From: a virus
Length of the DNA stretch: 50,811 nucleotides
Virus record (IMG/VR): IMGVR_UViG_3300020179_000049
Coordinates: 1 to 50,811 of that record
Reading direction: 5' to 3' (one strand)
Below, one piece after another: positions 10,552 to 17,745 of the stretch. The notes beneath the pieces were generated by a model. That model did no database searches, was not told the DNA's origin, and saw only the letters and a program-made list of their open reading frames with translations. The position numbers and the translations under genes were made by a program. Each line of letters begins with the position of its first letter. The first letter of the stretch is position 1.

Positions 10552-11457
10552 TTATATTGCCGTCATTAATGATGAAAATTGATTCTCTATGGTGTTTATA
10601 ATGGAAGAATTTGGAATAATAATTTTACGTCTATTTTCATTTAATTCTAACTCATAATCATAAATTGACACTGGAGCGATTGTTGTGGACACAGTTAGAG
10701 TTGTATTACTTCCATCTATTGAACTTATCACATTAAAGGTATTAGAGTATGATGTATTTGTATTAATTGCAACAACATTTTTTGTTGCATAATTATATGA
10801 GTTTGCAGTCACTCTAAATTTTCTTGTCTCACTAAAACTTGGATTATCAGCTGTTCGACGCACCTCTGTTGCTTGGAAATGACTGGTTGTATTTGAAGCC
10901 CATTGATATCCATCTAAATTATTTGTAATACCAATAATTGAATGCGTTTGCGCCGAGGAAACTCCTGAAATATTTCTACTGTTTGCTAGCACTTGTGTAG
11001 GGAATTTAATTTGCAAAACTTTAGTACCAGAATTATATGCAACAACTTTTGCCTCCATTGTCGATTCGACATATGTAGATCCTTGAAATACGACTTCATC
11101 AACAGTATAATTTGAGGGATATGACTCAGTTGTGTTCAGACTAACAGTTAAAGATGCATATTTTTGTTTAATGTATTTTTCAAAATCAAAGGGACCCATT
11201 GCCCAATCAAATTGCGGATCAATAAGTTTATTGGCCAGTAAAATAATCCATTGTTTTTCTGGATCACCATACACTCGATGCGCTATTTGTTCTGGAGTTT
11301 CGCCGCCTTTTATCTCATACTTAAAGTATAAACTAGACTGTGTAATTACAGATTCTAAAAATTTTATACTTGTAGTAATATCAGGCACGATTTTTGCATC
11401 GTTACCTTCTTTATTAATCGAGTAAAATACTCGCGGAAATTTAGCAAAATATGACAT
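10552..11457 (-). CDS. 53: gp53 baseplate wedge subunit with LysM-like domain
   Basis: 301 aa, longer than T4 gp53 (196 aa). The first 100 residues carry the family core: KYEIKGGETPEQIAHRVYGD followed by PEKQWIILLANKLIDPQFDW, a LysM-like fold that clamps wedges together at the hub interface. Residues ~110-300 are a beta-rich extension (repeated Asn/Ser/Thr, ending QFSSLMTAI) absent from T4. The gene is in a tight run: its stop is 1 nt from the gp27-like gene and its ATG overlaps the gp48 stop by one base. The extension is common in aquatic T4-like phages, and its role is not known to me. Confidence 0.88.
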   Translation of the reverse strand: MSYFAKFPRVFYSINKEGNDAKIVPDITTSIKFLESVITQSSLYFKYEIKGGETPEQIAHRVYGDPEKQWIILLANKLIDPQFDWAMGPFDFEKYIKQKYASLTVSLNTTESYPSNYTVDEVVFQGSTYVESTMEAKVVAYNSGTKVLQIKFPTQVLANSRNISGVSSAQTHSIIGITNNLDGYQWASNTTSHFQATEVRRTADNPSFSETRKFRVTANSYNYATKNVVAINTNTSYSNTFNVISSIDGSNTTLTVSTTIAPVSIYDYELELNENRRKIIIPNSSIINTIENQFSSLMTAI

Positions 11458-12587
11458 TAGTATCCATTTTGAATATCCAATTTAGAAAGAATTATTGATT
11501 CCATAAACTCCATTGATAATCTAATCGAAACAGGTTGACCATCTCTAAATGTAGCGAAAGTTGGAGTATCAGCGGAATATTCAACTTGTACCGATGTTAA
11601 CATGCATGGTGCAATTCTAGGTAAGGCTGAATTTTCTTGAAACTTTCCAGTTACCTTTCTTCTTAAAAATTCTATTTCAAAAAGATTTGGTGGAACAAGA
11701 TATCTTGTTCCAGTTCCACCTGCCACTGGGTCGGAATCAACAGATTGACCTCTATCAGCACTCTCAGAATGCGAATGAAATCGAAAGGTTTTAATGATAT
11801 TTAAAAGTTCGTCAGATTCTTTTTGATTTCTTGGGACAAATGTGAATACAAACTGAAATCTTCTATTCTGACTTCCTCCATAAATCTGCTCGAGCATTGG
11901 ATTTAATGCATACCCAAGACCAGCTAAAAATGCTTCAGTAGGTCGTGTTCCAAATATACCAGCTCTACCAGCGAGCTCTGCAACTATTTCCGCCTCGGCT
12001 AAGTTTGGAACGTTAAGTGAAGGTGCTAAAGGATTCGCAGCTGTGAATAAACCCGCTCGTCCTGCTGCTTGATTTATTGAAATTGGTTGATAATCATGTC
12101 TATCTATATTAGTAACGAGTTCAGGCATGTATAGCAATATTGTGTTTTTTAAGTCTTTTGTTCTTTTTCCGTAACTAGCATCTTCAAGAGATGCACCAGG
12201 TGTTCCTCCACCTATAAAAGATAAACCAAATCTACCTAAAACAGCTAAATTTTCGATTGTCTCTGCACTGGTTCCTGGAGGAAGTCTAAGAAAAGCGAGC
12301 GCAGGGGGAGATGCAGCGATGCTACGAGATGCACCGAAGGTTGCAAAAGCAGCTGCATTCACAGGAAAATTTCTTCCATTCGAATTCAGATATTGCGATG
12401 GTGGTTGTTTTACTATTGGTGTTTCACTTACGACATTTAATTTTGCTTTATTCTGCGCATATACTTTAAATCGCACCGCATTTTTATACATCCCTGATTG
12501 GTCGCCTAACTCTTGAGGGAAATATAGATGTTTTCTATTGTTAATTTCACCATAGTCTCTTTCTAATCTTTGAGCATCTGTTGACAT
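11457..12587 (-). CDS. 48: gp48-like baseplate tail-tube cap protein
   Basis: 376 aa (T4 gp48 364 aa). It has the tail-tube-family core in the C-terminal half: NRRFQFVFTFVPRNQKESDE followed by IIKTFRFHSHSE, and a final section with NLFEIEFLRRK and SVQVEYSADTPTFATFRDGQ. This fold is shared by gp48, gp54 and the tube protein gp19, and forms rings between hub and tube. The first gene of the leftward baseplate block, it starts 20 nt from the divergent gp4 gene. gp48 is chosen over gp54 because a second tube-initiator-like gene (13592-14383) fits gp54 better by size. An AGGAAT motif precedes the ATG. Confidence 0.78.
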   Translation of the reverse strand: MSTDAQRLERDYGEINNRKHLYFPQELGDQSGMYKNAVRFKVYAQNKAKLNVVSETPIVKQPPSQYLNSNGRNFPVNAAAFATFGASRSIAASPPALAFLRLPPGTSAETIENLAVLGRFGLSFIGGGTPGASLEDASYGKRTKDLKNTILLYMPELVTNIDRHDYQPISINQAAGRAGLFTAANPLAPSLNVPNLAEAEIVAELAGRAGIFGTRPTEAFLAGLGYALNPMLEQIYGGSQNRRFQFVFTFVPRNQKESDELLNIIKTFRFHSHSESADRGQSVDSDPVAGGTGTRYLVPPNLFEIEFLRRKVTGKFQENSALPRIAPCMLTSVQVEYSADTPTFATFRDGQPVSIRLSMEFMESIILSKLDIQNGY

Positions 12588-12597
12588 TGAATATTCC

Positions 12598-12605
12598 TAT
12601 AAATA
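12598..12605 (+). promoter_or_regulatory. T4-type late promoter motif TATAAATA before gp4
   Basis: Exact T4 late consensus TATAAATA, one base before the first ATG of gp4. With T4 spacing, transcription would start at about 12611, inside the first codons. Either the transcript is essentially leaderless or the match is accidental. No good SD precedes gp4. It faces the plus-strand late operon 12607-16697, which otherwise lacks an obvious promoter. Confidence 0.5.
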
Positions 12606-12606
12606 A

Positions 12607-13044
12607 ATGATGGCTTACAGTGGTAAATTTAGTCCAAAAAACACTAAGAAATATTTAGGTGATCCCACGAATATCTGGTATAGGTCGTTATGGGAACGCC
12701 GAGTAATGGTGCATTTAGATGAAAACACTAGTGTAATTGGTTGGTCTAATGAAGAGATCGTTATTCCTTATTTATCGCCAGTCGACAATCGTTGGCATCG
12801 TTATTTTCCTGACTTTTATGTCAAAGTTCAGAACAAACAAGGGATGATAGAAAACTTAATATTAGAGGTTAAACCAAAAAGTCAAGCAATTCCGCCAAAG
12901 ATTAAAAACAAAGTTACAACACAGTATATTAAAGAGGTCGCCACGTGGGGTGTTAACGAAGCAAAGTGGAAGGCTGCACAAGAGTATTGTAAGGATAGAA
13001 ACTGGAGATTCGATCTAATTACTGAAGATCAATTAAGGATATAA
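12607..13044 (+). CDS. 4: gp4 head completion protein
   Basis: 145 aa (T4 gp4 150 aa). Family signature from the start: AYSGKFSPKNTKKYLGDPTN, IWYRSLWERRVMVHLDENTS, then HRYFPDFYVKV and LILEVKPKSQ. This is a TnsA/PD-(D/E)XK-like nuclease fold (YFPDF...LEVKPK supplies D and ExK), needed for joining filled heads to tails. The coding frame opens with ATG ATG at 12607/12610. The second ATG gives the family-typical MAYSGKF start and is equally likely. The stop overlaps the next start (TAATG), indicating coupling. First gene of the rightward operon. Confidence 0.93.
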   Translation: MMAYSGKFSPKNTKKYLGDPTNIWYRSLWERRVMVHLDENTSVIGWSNEEIVIPYLSPVDNRWHRYFPDFYVKVQNKQGMIENLILEVKPKSQAIPPKIKNKVTTQYIKEVATWGVNEAKWKAAQEYCKDRNWRFDLITEDQLRI

Positions 13045-13592
13045 TGGCAGCGCTTTTAGAAAAAATCACACGTGAGATGTCTAAAAAAGGCATCAAACCT
13101 CGAACTGAAGAAGCAAAATTATTTGCTCAACAAATGATTTCGAAGGCTTCGATTCCAATGAATCGATCAAATGTGCTAAACGATGCAAAACGTATTACGG
13201 CATTCGCAGCAGTTGGTCGTATGTTTATGTTTAGATACGATCCACTCACTAAAGAAAAACTTCCACAATGGGATGAGTTTCCTTTGGTGATTCCTACAAC
13301 AGTAACGGGCGATGGATTTACAGGTATAAATCTACACTTTTTAGATGTTGATAATCGTATATCTATCTTAGATGGGCTATCAATCTTTTTAAATAATGAT
13401 AAATATGATAATTCTACGAGATTTTTACTTTCATATGATTTACTTAAAACTATGAGTCGATTTTCTTCAATACGCGATTGCATTAGAAGGTATCTATACG
13501 ATCAAATGGTCTCTCCGTTGCTTTATGTCGAACCTAATAATTGGCAAACAGCAATATTTTTACCTGTAGCAAATATGAGGAGCTATGGTTGA
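13044..13592 (+). CDS. conserved T4-like phage protein, function unknown
   Basis: 182 aa, soluble, no membrane segment. It has a basic helical N-terminus (LLEKITREMSKKGIKPRTEE), then an aromatic-rich core (GRMFMFRYDPLTKEKLPQWD, TGDGFTGINLHFLDVDNRIS) that I have a general impression of in aquatic T4-like phages next to gp4. T4 itself places gp2 (DNA-end protector) and gp53 beside gp4, but I see no clear gp2 signature, so no name is given. Translationally coupled on both sides (TAATG upstream, TGATG downstream), so it is part of the head-tail completion operon and probably a virion or assembly protein. Confidence 0.7.
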   Translation: MAALLEKITREMSKKGIKPRTEEAKLFAQQMISKASIPMNRSNVLNDAKRITAFAAVGRMFMFRYDPLTKEKLPQWDEFPLVIPTTVTGDGFTGINLHFLDVDNRISILDGLSIFLNNDKYDNSTRFLLSYDLLKTMSRFSSIRDCIRRYLYDQMVSPLLYVEPNNWQTAIFLPVANMRSYG

Positions 13593-14383
13593 TGTCTCTA
13601 AACCCGAAAAAACTATTAAACATTAATAATTTTTTATCCGAGGTGCGAAAAAATGGATTCACTCGAGATAATAGAACTGTAGTTGCCATTCTCCCACCTG
13701 CAGAGTTACGAGACATATTTAAGTTCAAACTCCCATCATTATTTCGTAACGATTTTCTCACCTTTTATGCACAGTCTGCGGCTTTTCCTGGAGTCAAGTT
13801 AGGCACTCTTGCAACAAATTATGGTGGACCACTTATTGAATATGCGAGAAGCACAGATTATGACAATACACAAATTATGTTTATGCTTGACGACGAAATG
13901 AGACAAAAAACGTTTTTTGATGCATGGATGAATTTAGTAAACCCAAAAGAAAATAAATTTGATTTTCGTTATAGAGATGAATATATAGGTGAAATGTTAA
14001 TTTCTCAAGTATCCGAAACTGGAAAATATTATTCATATGCTGTAAAACTTTTTGAAGTTTTTCCAGTTGCTATGAATGAGATTCGTTCAGACTGGATTAA
14101 TGCTGGTGATGCATCTAGACTTGAAGTGAATTTTTCCTATCGATATTGGAAAAATTTAAGATCAGATAAATTCGAGAGAGATGATGCAGATGCTGATGAG
14201 ATATTAGAAAGAATCGATGTAATTGGAGAAAGAAAACCTGTAGAGGTTCTTGAAGGTATCGATGTGATCGGAAGAAGAAATGAATCTGAGATACTTGAAA
14301 GTATCGATGTGATCGGAAGAAGAAATCAATCTGAGATACTTGAAGGTATCAATGTGATTGGAAGAAGAAAAAAACGTACATAA
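13592..14383 (+). CDS. 54: gp54-like baseplate-tail tube initiator with C-terminal IDVIGRR repeats
   Basis: 263 aa from the ATG at 13592, chosen over an upstream in-frame ATG at 13541 because GAGGAG lies 10-13 nt before it and it overlaps the preceding stop (TGATG). Residues ~60-200 are a tube-type domain (AAFPGVKLGTLATNYGGPLI, FFDAWMNLVNPKENKFDFRY, RDEYIGEMLISQV, ending NFSYRYWKNL), as in gp54/gp19. After residue 200 the protein leaves the family and carries four ~15-aa repeats (EILESIDVIGRRNQS pattern) ending RRKKRT. The same motif recurs in the gene at 15327. gp54 starts tube polymerisation on the hub. Confidence 0.75.
   Translation: MSLNPKKLLNINNFLSEVRKNGFTRDNRTVVAILPPAELRDIFKFKLPSLFRNDFLTFYAQSAAFPGVKLGTLATNYGGPLIEYARSTDYDNTQIMFMLDDEMRQKTFFDAWMNLVNPKENKFDFRYRDEYIGEMLISQVSETGKYYSYAVKLFEVFPVAMNEIRSDWINAGDASRLEVNFSYRYWKNLRSDKFERDDADADEILERIDVIGERKPVEVLEGIDVIGRRNESEILESIDVIGRRNQSEILEGINVIGRRKKRT
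14200..14370 (+). repeat. four 45-bp units encoding IDVIGRR repeats
   Basis: In-frame tandem units at the 3' end of the gp54-like gene encode EILERIDVIGERKPV, EVLEGIDVIGRRNES, EILESIDVIGRRNQS and EILEGINVIGRRKKR. The last three are highly similar at DNA level, indicating recent tandem duplication. The peptide pattern E-x-[IV]-D-V-I-G-R-R resembles TonB boxes. Confidence 0.85.
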
Positions 14384-14412
14384 TAGATTATATTCATAAT
14401 ATGGAGTAAATT

Positions 14413-15135
14413 ATGCCATTACCAAAAATTGAATTGCCAACTTATAAATTAAGACTAAATTCATTAGAAAAAGAGATAACATTTAGACCCTTTGTCGTGA
14501 AAGAAGAAAAAATTCTTTTAATGGCATTGGAGTCTAATGATTATGAAAACAGTTTGGATGCGATCAAACAAATCATTCACAATTGTGTTTTAGATGAATT
14601 GAATGTCGATTTATTACCATTATATGAGATTGAATACTTGTTCTTAAATTTAAGAGCAAGATCTATTGGTGAAGTGGTTTCACTTCAATTTATTTGTGAG
14701 CATGTTAATGAAAATAATAAAACGTGTAAAGGGAAAATGGAACTAGATGTTGATTTATTAAAAGTTGCAATGGAACATAAACCATTCAGTAATAATATAA
14801 AATTAACTGATAGTGTTGGCATAAAATTGCGTTATCCGACATTTAATATTTCAAAAATTTTGATTGAAAAATCTGACACAAAAGATATGCCGATCGAAAT
14901 TCTTAAGGAGTGCACTGAATATCTCTATGATGAAGAACAAGTTTATAAATTGAATGAAATGTTAGAGAATGAATTTGAAAATTTTATTAATAATTTGACC
15001 ACTGATCAGTATAAAAAAATTAAAAATTTCTTTACAGAAATGCCCATGCTTCGTCACGAATCAACATTAGTTTGTAAAAAGTGTGGTAAAGAACACTTTA
15101 TCAAACTGGAGGGTCTCCTCGATTTTTTCGTATAA
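14413..15135 (+). CDS. 26: gp26-like baseplate hub / tail assembly chaperone-type protein
   Basis: 240 aa (T4 gp26 208 aa). Opening PLPKIELPTYKLRLNSLEKE, then RPFVVKEEKILLMALESNDY and EIEYLFLNLRARSIGEVVSL, are characteristic of the T4 baseplate gp26 family. It contains two metal-binding-like clusters: C-x-H...C near residues 95-110 (ICEHVNENNKTCKG) and CKKCGKEH close to the end. gp26 is required for hub assembly. The frame ends in GAT TTT TTC GTA TAA, and the T TTT TTC string one codon before the stop is a classic -1 slippery site leading into the gp51 frame. A GGAG SD precedes the ATG. Confidence 0.88.
   Translation: MPLPKIELPTYKLRLNSLEKEITFRPFVVKEEKILLMALESNDYENSLDAIKQIIHNCVLDELNVDLLPLYEIEYLFLNLRARSIGEVVSLQFICEHVNENNKTCKGKMELDVDLLKVAMEHKPFSNNIKLTDSVGIKLRYPTFNISKILIEKSDTKDMPIEILKECTEYLYDEEQVYKLNEMLENEFENFINNLTTDQYKKIKNFFTEMPMLRHESTLVCKKCGKEHFIKLEGLLDFFV
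15123..15129 (+). other. candidate -1 ribosomal frameshift site T TTT TTC
   Basis: The heptamer is in the correct X XXY YYZ phase relative to gp26 and lies one codon before its stop. Slipping back one base continues without interruption through CGT ATA AGC CTT CGT into the gp51 frame, giving a 304-aa gp26-gp51 fusion (239 + 65 residues). The -1 frame upstream of the gp51 ATG is open and protein-like (RISLRNEKLKSYY). Confidence 0.6.
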
Positions 15136-15167
15136 GCCTTCGTAATGAAAAATTGAAATCTTATTAT

Positions 15168-15326
15168 ATGACTAATTTTGCGTTGATGCAGTTTCATAAT
15201 TATTCTCTTACGGAACTTGAGCAAATGCTTCCGTGGGAAAGAGCAATGTATGTTTCTTTGATTGCAAATCAAGTGAAAGAAGAAAACGACAGAATACGAG
15301 AACGACAATTAAAGAGAAAAAAATAA
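15168..15326 (+). CDS. 51: gp51-like baseplate hub assembly protein
   Basis: 52 aa from ATG 15168: MTNFALMQFHNYSLTELEQM, then LPWERAMYVSLIANQVKEEN and a basic helical tail ending LKRKK. The FALMQFHNYSL...LPWER pattern is that of gp51-type hub assembly catalysts found after gp26. No convincing SD precedes this ATG, which fits production mainly as a -1 frameshift extension of gp26, as for lambda G/GT-type tail chaperones. The stop abuts the ATG of the next gene (TAAATGG). Confidence 0.75.
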   Translation: MTNFALMQFHNYSLTELEQMLPWERAMYVSLIANQVKEENDRIRERQLKRKK

Positions 15327-16697
15327 ATGGCATATACTCCAAGTATCGATACTCTACGTGGTAATTTTTCTAGTTTTGCTGCTAGAGGAGCAGAACCATC
15401 CTTTCGATTCTCACAACGATTTGGTGGTTTTCAGGGATCACTAGATGTGGCGCGACAATTTGGAGGTGAGCCAGATGATGCGATACGGAGAGCAGTTCCA
15501 GATTTTAGATCATTTGCCAATAAATTAAATAGAAGAGATGATGAGCCTATCGAACCTACTACAAATCCTACATTCACATCAAATAGTTTTGCTGAACTAG
15601 AAACAAAATCTGAACCAACGACATCAACTGTTCCACAAGATTTTTTGGACAACTTAACTGCATCTAAAAGTTATATAGAAAGAACTGAAAGTGATGATGG
15701 CTTATTAAATGCTGCTGCAACATTAAGAAGCACTGAAGATACAGCAGCAACCTTAGCACAAAATCCGTCATTTAGTCCAGCTCAAATCCAAGCAATTTTA
15801 GACAGAGCTCGTAATGCTTCTGGCTTTACAAGAATTACTTCAGGATTACGACAACCAAATCTAGATCGATCACTTATCGCTCCATTTCTGGGACAAGAAA
15901 TTATCGAAAGAATCGATGATGGTGAACGATCAATAATAACAGAACCTCAGCCTACATTATTACCTGAACCTGTTCCTGCACCCGAACCTGCATTATTACC
16001 TGAACCTGTTCCTGCACCCGAACCTGTCGCTCTCCCACAACCATTCATTCCATTTGTGCCACCAGCTCCAGCTGTTAGACCTGAGCCAACATTCACCAGA
16101 GCCTCTCGGAGAAGTTCCATGGATGATGAAGAAGAAATTGAATCAATAGATGTAATCGGTAGGCGTAATGCGGGTGGTGACGAGGAAATTGAATCAATAG
16201 ATATAATAGGCAAAGGTAGACGTGGTGTGGGTGGTGACGGGCAAATAGAATCAATAGATGTACAAGGATCTAGACTCTATGATCGTCCAGACAATCCATA
16301 TGAGAGATTTAAAGCACTATACGCTGATTTTTATACTGGTGGGCGAGGCGCAGAAACATTAAAAGAATTTAATCGTTTAGAGGATAGTGGCGAAATAGAT
16401 AAAATCGCATTAAATTCTAAACGACTTCGTCCAGTTTCTGATGAAAATTTAATGCGTAGTGACACTAATGCAATTATTAATGCCAAAAATGAAAAAGACT
16501 CTCTTATTAATGAAACACCATTTTATGAACGTAATAGTGATATGGGCAGAGGCACAACTGTGATTAATAATAACAGCACACAAATGCTTGCACCAAATTC
16601 CTCTGATGGTTCTAAAACTTCTAGAGTGTTTAGTGATGACAGCACATTCAATCGTCATGCCGCTGCTGATTTATTTCATCCAAATTACGGACCATAA
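15327..16697 (+). CDS. proline-rich repeat protein in tape-measure position, function unknown
   Basis: 456 aa, no transmembrane segment or long coiled coil. The N-terminus has low-complexity Phe/Arg-rich sequence (FSSFAARGAEPSFRFSQRFG). Residues ~205-250 are Pro/Glu/Ala-rich with a perfect 36-bp DNA repeat (LLPEPVPAPEPA twice). Residues ~268-318 carry three copies of the IESIDVIGRR motif shared with the gp54-like protein. The C-terminus is an Asn/Ser tail with TTVINNNSTQML and ends LFHPNYGP. It follows gp26/gp51, where lambda-type order would predict the tape measure, but it is shorter than T4 gp29 (590 aa) and does not look helical. A hub or tail-interior role is inference. Confidence 0.75.
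   Translation: MAYTPSIDTLRGNFSSFAARGAEPSFRFSQRFGGFQGSLDVARQFGGEPDDAIRRAVPDFRSFANKLNRRDDEPIEPTTNPTFTSNSFAELETKSEPTTSTVPQDFLDNLTASKSYIERTESDDGLLNAAATLRSTEDTAATLAQNPSFSPAQIQAILDRARNASGFTRITSGLRQPNLDRSLIAPFLGQEIIERIDDGERSIITEPQPTLLPEPVPAPEPALLPEPVPAPEPVALPQPFIPFVPPAPAVRPEPTFTRASRRSSMDDEEEIESIDVIGRRNAGGDEEIESIDIIGKGRRGVGGDGQIESIDVQGSRLYDRPDNPYERFKALYADFYTGGRGAETLKEFNRLEDSGEIDKIALNSKRLRPVSDENLMRSDTNAIINAKNEKDSLINETPFYERNSDMGRGTTVINNNSTQMLAPNSSDGSKTSRVFSDDSTFNRHAAADLFHPNYGP
15955..16026 (+). repeat. two perfect 36-bp tandem repeats (PEP-rich)
   Basis: Identical units at 15955-15990 and 15991-16026 encode ALLPEPVPAPEP-type sequence inside the 456-aa protein. Proline-rich PEPxPEP segments usually form extended rigid linkers, as in TonB itself. 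Confidence 0.9.
16131..16275 (+). repeat. three IESIDVIGRR-type motifs
   Basis: Encoded sequence EEIESIDVIGRRNAGG, EEIESIDIIGKGRRGV and QIESIDVQGSRLYDR, directly after the proline-rich linker. The same core occurs four times at the end of the gp54-like protein. The third copy (IESIDVQGSRL) is the closest to proteobacterial TonB-box sequences. Confidence 0.85.
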
Positions 16698-16722
16698 AAA
16701 AAGGCGCACCGAAGTGCGCCCG
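16698..16722 (-). terminator. Rho-independent terminator with UUCG loop (gp32)
   Basis: GGCGCAC/GTGCGCC stem (16703-16720). On the minus strand the loop is C(UUCG)G and is followed by seven T. It ends the leftward gp32 transcript and separates it from the convergent 456-aa gene, for which the hairpin may also serve, with a weaker tail. Confidence 0.88.
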
Positions 16723-16749
16723 AAAACATCTATAGTTTTCTGAATTGTA

Positions 16750-17649
16750 TTACTCTGCGGCAAGTTTCTCAAAAAATGCCATGTCATCGTCTTCAACAGT
16801 GACATCTTCAGCAGTAACCTTCTTTGCTGGAGCTGAACGAACGACAGGAGCATCTGCTTCTTCATCATCGATCTTCTTAGCAACAACTGCAGCAGATCCA
16901 CCAGCACCAAGCACACGCTCTAATTTTGCCTTTAATTCATCATATGACTTAAAATTATCAGGCTTTAAGAAGTCTTTGAGTGAATGTGTGGACTTCCAGA
17001 CCTTCTCAATTTGAGCATCATCACCAGCAAATAATGCAGCAGGAGAATCAAACTCCGACTTATCATAGTTGCGATAGCCTTCGACATTGCGAATCTTGAC
17101 CTTGAAGTTTGCACCCTTCCAGAAATCAAAAGGATTTAATGGAGTCTCATCAGCAAATTGTGGCTCTAGTTTCTCTTTGACCTTATCAAAGATTTTCTTA
17201 CCAAATTTGTAAAGGAAAACTTTTCCTTCATTCTGAGGACGCTTTGGATCAGAAACGACAAGAATATTGCTAATGTAAGTCAGCTTGCGCTTTTGCTTTC
17301 GCGCGATTTCTTTATTGGCTTCAATGCCAGAGTTCCAGAGAACTGTATTGTATTCAGAAACAGGATCATTCTTTCCAAGAGTTGTGAGAGAGTTCTCAAT
17401 GTACCAACCACCTGGACCTTGAAATCCATGCGACCAAACTTGTACCCATGGTAATCCATCTTCACCATCAACTGCTGGCGTATCAAGAAATCGAATCACT
17501 GCGTAACCATTTCCTGCAGCATCCACTTCAGGTTGCCAGAAACGATCATCAATATTTGATTTATTTGAGTTGCCAGAAGAAGAGGCTTCGACTGCTTTCT
17601 TTAATTTATCAAGAGATGAACCCTTGTTTTTTAGATTTGATAGACTCAT
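16750..17649 (-). CDS. 32: gp32 single-stranded DNA-binding protein
   Basis: 299 aa (T4 gp32 301 aa). Basic N-terminal cooperativity region (MSLSNLKNKGSSLDKLKKAV, LAST-like), OB-fold core (RFWQPEVDAAGNGYAVIRFL, VWSHGFQGPGGWYIENSLTT, KVFLYKFGKKIFDKVKEKL) and an acidic tail (DVTVEDDDMAFFEKLAAE) that would contact gp59 and polymerase. T4 uses His64 and three Cys to hold zinc. Here the His is kept (WSHGF) but the Cys positions read SLTTLGKNDPVSE, so the zinc site is absent. It coats ssDNA in replication, repair and recombination. It has its own promoter (17717-17745) and terminator. Confidence 0.96.
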   Translation of the reverse strand: MSLSNLKNKGSSLDKLKKAVEASSSGNSNKSNIDDRFWQPEVDAAGNGYAVIRFLDTPAVDGEDGLPWVQVWSHGFQGPGGWYIENSLTTLGKNDPVSEYNTVLWNSGIEANKEIARKQKRKLTYISNILVVSDPKRPQNEGKVFLYKFGKKIFDKVKEKLEPQFADETPLNPFDFWKGANFKVKIRNVEGYRNYDKSEFDSPAALFAGDDAQIEKVWKSTHSLKDFLKPDNFKSYDELKAKLERVLGAGGSAAVVAKKIDDEEADAPVVRSAPAKKVTAEDVTVEDDDMAFFEKLAAE

Positions 17650-17716
17650 ATGTATTACTCCGTATTGCGTTGTATTAAATGTATTTCGTCTTGTCCACTT
17701 TTTTCATTACCATATC

Positions 17717-17745
17717 ATTATATAGTATTTTCGTTACCAAGTAAA
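17717..17745 (-). promoter_or_regulatory. sigma70-type promoter for gp32
   Basis: TTTACT - 17 bp - TATAAT on the minus strand, lying across the 3' end of gp59 and 68 nt before the gp32 ATG. Same -35/-10 pair as the promoters at 26737, 37854 and (with TACAAT) 42978. Confidence 0.75.
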
